NCBI GenBank assembly: GCA_005888515.1
Contig: VAZR01000048.1
Coordinates: 1 to 7,705 of the forward strand
DNA: 7,705 nt
Reading direction: 5' to 3'
Origin: Alphaproteobacteria bacterium
Lineage (GTDB): Bacteria; Pseudomonadota; Alphaproteobacteria; ATCC43930; CGMCC-115725
The notes under the pieces were generated by a model. That model was not told the DNA's origin and ran no database searches. It saw only the letters and a program-made list of their open reading frames with translations. Shown piece after piece: positions 5,276 to 7,705 of the stretch (position 1 is the stretch's first letter; each line of letters opens with the position of its first letter). The position numbers and the translations under genes were made by a program.

Positions 5276-6183
5276 ACCGGCCGATCCGATCTCTTGTGAC
5301 CTGAACGCAAGACCAGCGTCGACCATCCCTCGATGACCAGGCGGCGCTCGAGCGTCAGACCTTGAGCGCGGTGGGCCGCCAGCACCGACGCTTCCTGCCG
5401 TCGCAATAACCCCGCCAACACGGCAGCCCCGCCCGGCGCAATGGCGCGCTTGAGATCGCACGCCATCAGCGCCAGCGGGCGCGCAAGGATATTCGCCAAG
5501 ATCAGATCGTAATCCGAGCGGCGCAAAACGCGGCTGCGATAGCCGGCGGCGCGGACCGTGCGGATGCGTCCGGCCAGCCCGTTGCGCCGGGAATGATGCC
5601 GCGCCACCCGCACCGCCTCTGGATCGATATCGCCGGCGGTGACCCGGCGAAGCAGCCGCTTAGCGGCAGCGATCGCAAGAATGCCGCTGCCGGTGCCGAT
5701 ATCGAGCGGCCGGCGGAAACGGCGGCGGCGCGCCAGATCCTCCAAAGCCAGCAGGCAGCCCTGGGTCGAAGGGTGCTCGCCGGTGCCGAAGGCGGTCGCG
5801 GCATCGATCTCGATCGCGATCGACGAAACCGGTGCCGCCCCGCGCCAATGCGAGCCGTGAACGAAAAATCGTCCGATGCGCTGCGGCGGAAACGCGCGGC
5901 GGTTTTCCGCCAGCCAGTCGCGTTCCGGCAATCTTTCCTCGGCAATGCCGATCAGCCGGCCGCCGGCCGCGGCGGCGGCTAGCGCCAGCCTGATCTCCAG
6001 CGCAGCATCGAGGATCGGCGCCCGCGGATAGGCCTCGACCCGCCACAGCGGCGGAGTTTCGCCCTTCGCCTCAGCGGTTTCGAATGCCGCAACCGCGCCG
6101 GCCACCTCGTCGAGGATCGCAGCTAGCTCCAGCGCTGCCTCGGCGCCCCCGATATCGGCAGTGATGCGAAGCGGACCGGCCAT
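5230..6183 (-). CDS. prmA: Ribosomal protein L11 methyltransferase PrmA
   Basis: The product has 317 residues, close to the family's usual 290-320, and methylates ribosomal protein L11 using S-adenosylmethionine. The N-terminal L11-recognition domain covers about residues 1-75. A linker leads to ERDWLAENRRAFPP and the family signature FGTGEHPST at 132-140. The AdoMet site is DIGTGSG at 161-167 with the acidic GDIDPEA at 184-190. LANILARPL at 229-237 is the PrmA catalytic-loop motif. The family normally ends soon after GW-TLVLR (287-293). Here about 24 more residues follow, coded by DNA that overlaps the DUF1127 gene on the other strand. The ATG at 6183 has only a weak AGAAAG ribosome site, with a palindromic repeat ending 16 bases upstream. 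The gene lies 102 bp downstream of the helicase on the same strand and is probably cotranscribed. The identification is secure. Confidence 0.96.
   Translation of the reverse strand: MAGPLRITADIGGAEAALELAAILDEVAGAVAAFETAEAKGETPPLWRVEAYPRAPILDAALEIRLALAAAAAGGRLIGIAEERLPERDWLAENRRAFPPQRIGRFFVHGSHWRGAAPVSSIAIEIDAATAFGTGEHPSTQGCLLALEDLARRRRFRRPLDIGTGSGILAIAAAKRLLRRVTAGDIDPEAVRVARHHSRRNGLAGRIRTVRAAGYRSRVLRRSDYDLILANILARPLALMACDLKRAIAPGGAAVLAGLLRRQEASVLAAHRAQGLTLERRLVIEGWSTLVLRSGHKRSDRPVQTGGSQRPPKASFT
5266..5281. terminator. Hairpin with the DUF1127 stop codon in its loop
   Basis: GCCGGT pairs perfectly with ACCGGC around a CTGA loop. The TGA stop of the DUF1127 gene (5273-5275) lies in the loop. 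The hairpin is also inside the extended 3' end of prmA. No T-run follows directly (CGATCCGATCTCTTG). It is a possible transcript end for the plus-strand gene, but the 6-bp stem is modest. Confidence 0.35.
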
Positions 6184-6199
6184 TTGGCTTTCTATCGGC

Positions 6200-6275
6200 G
6201 TCGCGGCGGAAGCCCGGACCCACCGATCCGCGCCCCGGATGCTGAAAAGTGGGTCCCGGCTTTCGCCGGGACGAC
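6200..6275. repeat. REP-like palindromic intergenic repeat between helicase and prmA genes
   Basis: Two arms form an imperfect long inverted repeat: a left arm of 24 bases (6200-6223) and a right arm of 27 bases (6249-6275), differing by a 3-base insertion and two substitutions. The 25-base centre contains ATCCG/CGGAT (6226-6230 and 6236-6240), a nested hairpin. The right arm itself folds into a perfect 8-bp stem, GTCCCGGC/GCCGGGAC, with a TTTC loop (GAAA on the minus strand) at 6253-6272. The minus-strand reading CCCGGCGAAAGCCGGGACCCA is familiar as a dispersed intergenic repeat in alphaproteobacterial genomes. It starts 10 bases after the helicase stop and ends 16 bases before the prmA start, so it makes up most of the leader between them. 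Only one copy is in this window, so its repeat status comes from general knowledge. Confidence 0.72.
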
Positions 6276-6285
6276 GGATTTGGGA

Positions 6286-7705
6286 TCAGGCGCGCTGGAC
6301 AAAGGCGTCCATGACCTTCTTGTCGCCGGCATGCTCGAAATTGATGTCGAGGCGATTGTCTTCGACCTTGCGGATCGTGCCGTAGCCGAATTTCTGGTGG
6401 AACACCCGGTCGCCGACCGAGAAGCCGCCGACCTTCGGCACCTCCTGGCCGCGCAGCGGCACCCGCGCGCTCTCGATCAATAACGGCTGGCGGCCTGCCC
6501 GGCCCATCTGCGATTGGTTCCAGGCGGTGCCCCAAATGTTAGTTCCCCTGGGCGATGCGGCGGTCCAACCCGGCGAGGCGGCACCTGACCCGAAGGCGGG
6601 CCCGAACCCCAGCCCGGTCTCGGTGATGATCTCGACGTGATCGGGCGACAATTCGTCGACAAAGCGCGACCGCGCCGCACTCTGCCACTGGCCGTGGATG
6701 CGGCGGTTGGCGGCGAACGATACGAAAGCGCGATACCGCGCCCGGGTCAGCCCGACATAGGCGAGGCGGCGCTCTTCTTCGAGGCCTTTGAGGCCGTGCT
6801 CCTCGACCGAGCGCAGGCTCGGGAACAGCCCCTCCTCCCAACCCGGCAGAAAGACCGTGTCGAATTCGAGCCCCTTGGCGCTGTGCAAGGTCATCAGATT
6901 GACCATGTCGCCGGCGCTATCGGCGGCGTTGTCCATCACCAGGCTGACATGTTCGAGAAACCCGGTGAGGTTCTCGAACTCGGCCATCGCGACGACCAGC
7001 TCTTTCAGGTTTTCGAGGCGACCCGGCGCGTCGGGCGAGCGGTCGGCCTGCCACATCGCGGTGTAGCCGGACTCATCGAGCACGATCTGCACGAGGTCGG
7101 TGTGCGACACCCGGTCGGCTTCGGCGTGCCAGCGGTCGAGCGCGGCGACGAAGCCGGCCAGCGAGTTGCGCGCCGCGCGCGGCACGCGATCGGACGCGAT
7201 CAACTGGCGCGCCGCCTCGACCAGCGGCAACGATTCCGCGCGGGCCGTCGCGTGCAACAGCTGCAGGGTCGCCGTGCCGATACCGCGACGCGGCACGTTG
7301 ACGATGCGTTCGAAGGCGAGATCATCGCTCGGCTGCCGGACCAAGCGCAGATAGGCTAGCGCATCGCGGATCTCCTGGCGCTCGTAGAATCGTGGGCCGC
7401 CGATCACACGGTAGGGCAAGGCCAGCGCGATGAAGCGCTCCTCGAACTCGCGGGTCTGGAAACCGGCGCGCACCAGGATTGCGATTTCGCGCAGTGGATG
7501 CCGCTTGCGCTGCAACGCCTCGATCTCGTCGCCGACCCAGCGCGCCTCCTGCTCGGCATCCCACAATCCGCGCACCGTGACCTTGTCGCCGGTATCGGCG
7601 CGGGTCCACAAGGTCTTGCCAAGCCGGCCGCGATTGTGCGCGATGACACCGGCGGCGGCGGCGAGGATCTCCGGGGTCGAGCGGTAATTCTCTTCGAGCC
7701 GGACG
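6286..7705 (-). CDS. uvrD: UvrD/PcrA-type superfamily I DNA helicase, C-terminal part (5' end outside window)
   Basis: The frame stays open to the right edge, giving 472 residues. An apparent start at 7611 is only an internal TTG. The upstream codons read VRLEENYRST, helicase motif IV, then ILAAAAGVIAHN and KTLWT, as in UvrD. Other landmarks, numbered from the edge, are LVRAGFQTREFEERF (about 77-91), GGPRFYERQEIRDALAYLRL (102-121), NVPRRGIG, motif V TLHSAKGLEF (272-281), PGWEEGLFP, and motif VI YVGLTRAR (about 316-323). A Gly/Ser/Pro-rich linker follows. The protein ends in the Tudor-like domain VGDRVFHQKFGYGTI with a VxxNRLDINFEHAGDKKVMDAF-like tail (about 430-470), which binds RNA polymerase in PcrA/UvrD. 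The protein should unwind DNA 3' to 5' with ATP in excision repair, mismatch repair and transcription-repair coupling. About 300 N-terminal residues with Walker A and motifs Ia-III lie outside the window. Symbol uvrD versus pcrA is a naming choice. Confidence 0.95.
   Translation of the reverse strand, partial: VRLEENYRSTPEILAAAAGVIAHNRGRLGKTLWTRADTGDKVTVRGLWDAEQEARWVGDEIEALQRKRHPLREIAILVRAGFQTREFEERFIALALPYRVIGGPRFYERQEIRDALAYLRLVRQPSDDLAFERIVNVPRRGIGTATLQLLHATARAESLPLVEAARQLIASDRVPRAARNSLAGFVAALDRWHAEADRVSHTDLVQIVLDESGYTAMWQADRSPDAPGRLENLKELVVAMAEFENLTGFLEHVSLVMDNAADSAGDMVNLMTLHSAKGLEFDTVFLPGWEEGLFPSLRSVEEHGLKGLEEERRLAYVGLTRARYRAFVSFAANRRIHGQWQSAARSRFVDELSPDHVEIITETGLGFGPAFGSGAASPGWTAASPRGTNIWGTAWNQSQMGRAGRQPLLIESARVPLRGQEVPKVGGFSVGDRVFHQKFGYGTIRKVEDNRLDINFEHAGDKKVMDAFVQRA

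Noticed and set aside
6071..6535. 154-residue minus-strand frame across the helicase/prmA gap
   Set aside because: It is the wrong frame for both genes. Its middle is a translation of the palindromic repeat, a common source of false proteins.
6832..6839. CTCCTCCC, the core of the CcsR/cuckoo small RNAs sometimes linked to DUF1127 genes
   Set aside because: It lies antisense within conserved helicase codons (GWEEGLF region), far from the DUF1127 gene, with no hairpin array around it.
6637..7359. 240-residue plus-strand frame inside the helicase gene
   Set aside because: It is an antisense shadow of conserved helicase motifs; no ribosome site or recognisable domain.
1..7705. Defence system, phage, CRISPR, insertion sequence or biosynthetic cluster
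   Set aside because: No transposase, integrase, tRNA, spaced repeats or toxin-antitoxin-like pair was found. The genes are ordinary housekeeping or small-metabolite enzymes.

Overview
The window is GC-rich chromosomal DNA, most likely from an alphaproteobacterium. This rests on the GC-biased codon use with long shadow frames, the small DUF1127 protein, a Tat-exported beta-carbonic anhydrase, a palindromic intergenic repeat of a type familiar from alphaproteobacteria, and the neighbourhood uvrD/pcrA helicase - prmA - long aminopeptidase P. The neighbourhood point is from memory, and the genus cannot be named from sequence alone.

Layout from left to right: 1-107 is a short leader with no supported gene. 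108-656 (+) is a carboxymuconolactone-decarboxylase-family protein. It converges, with only 12 bp between stop codons, on 669-1412 (-), a Tat-signal beta-class carbonic anhydrase. A divergent promoter region (1413-1549) separates that gene from 1550-1951 (+), a small GFA/CENP-V-type zinc protein. This converges, with 8 bp between stops, on 1960-2700 (-), a tandem RidA-like (CnbZ-like) protein. Upstream of it on the same strand is 2765-4813 (-), a 682-residue M24B aminopeptidase P with an extra N-terminal region. A relatively AT-rich 198-bp divergent control region follows (4814-5011). Next is 5012-5275 (+), a DUF1127 protein whose 3' end overlaps by 46 bp, tail to tail, the end of prmA (5230-6183, -), the ribosomal protein L11 methyltransferase. 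A palindromic repeat element (6200-6275) fills most of the gap to the C-terminal 472 residues of a UvrD/PcrA helicase (6286 to the right edge, -).

The minus-strand genes form two probable transcription units: helicase to prmA, and aminopeptidase P to the RidA-like gene. The plus-strand genes are short single-gene units set head to head or tail to tail with them. Most products are housekeeping enzymes (DNA repair, ribosome modification, peptide turnover) or small-molecule and reactive-metabolite enzymes (carbonic anhydrase, GFA-like, RidA-like, CMD).

I do not see a new multi-gene system, mobile element, CRISPR array or RNA gene. The most distinctive features are at the gene ends. All seven genes that end in this window have a compact GC-rich palindrome at or within about 15 bases of the stop codon, three of them shared by convergent pairs, and none with a clear U-tract. 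Other points of interest are the REP-like element in the prmA leader, a heat-shock-sigma-like -10 octamer before the DUF1127 gene, and the aminopeptidase N-terminal extension.
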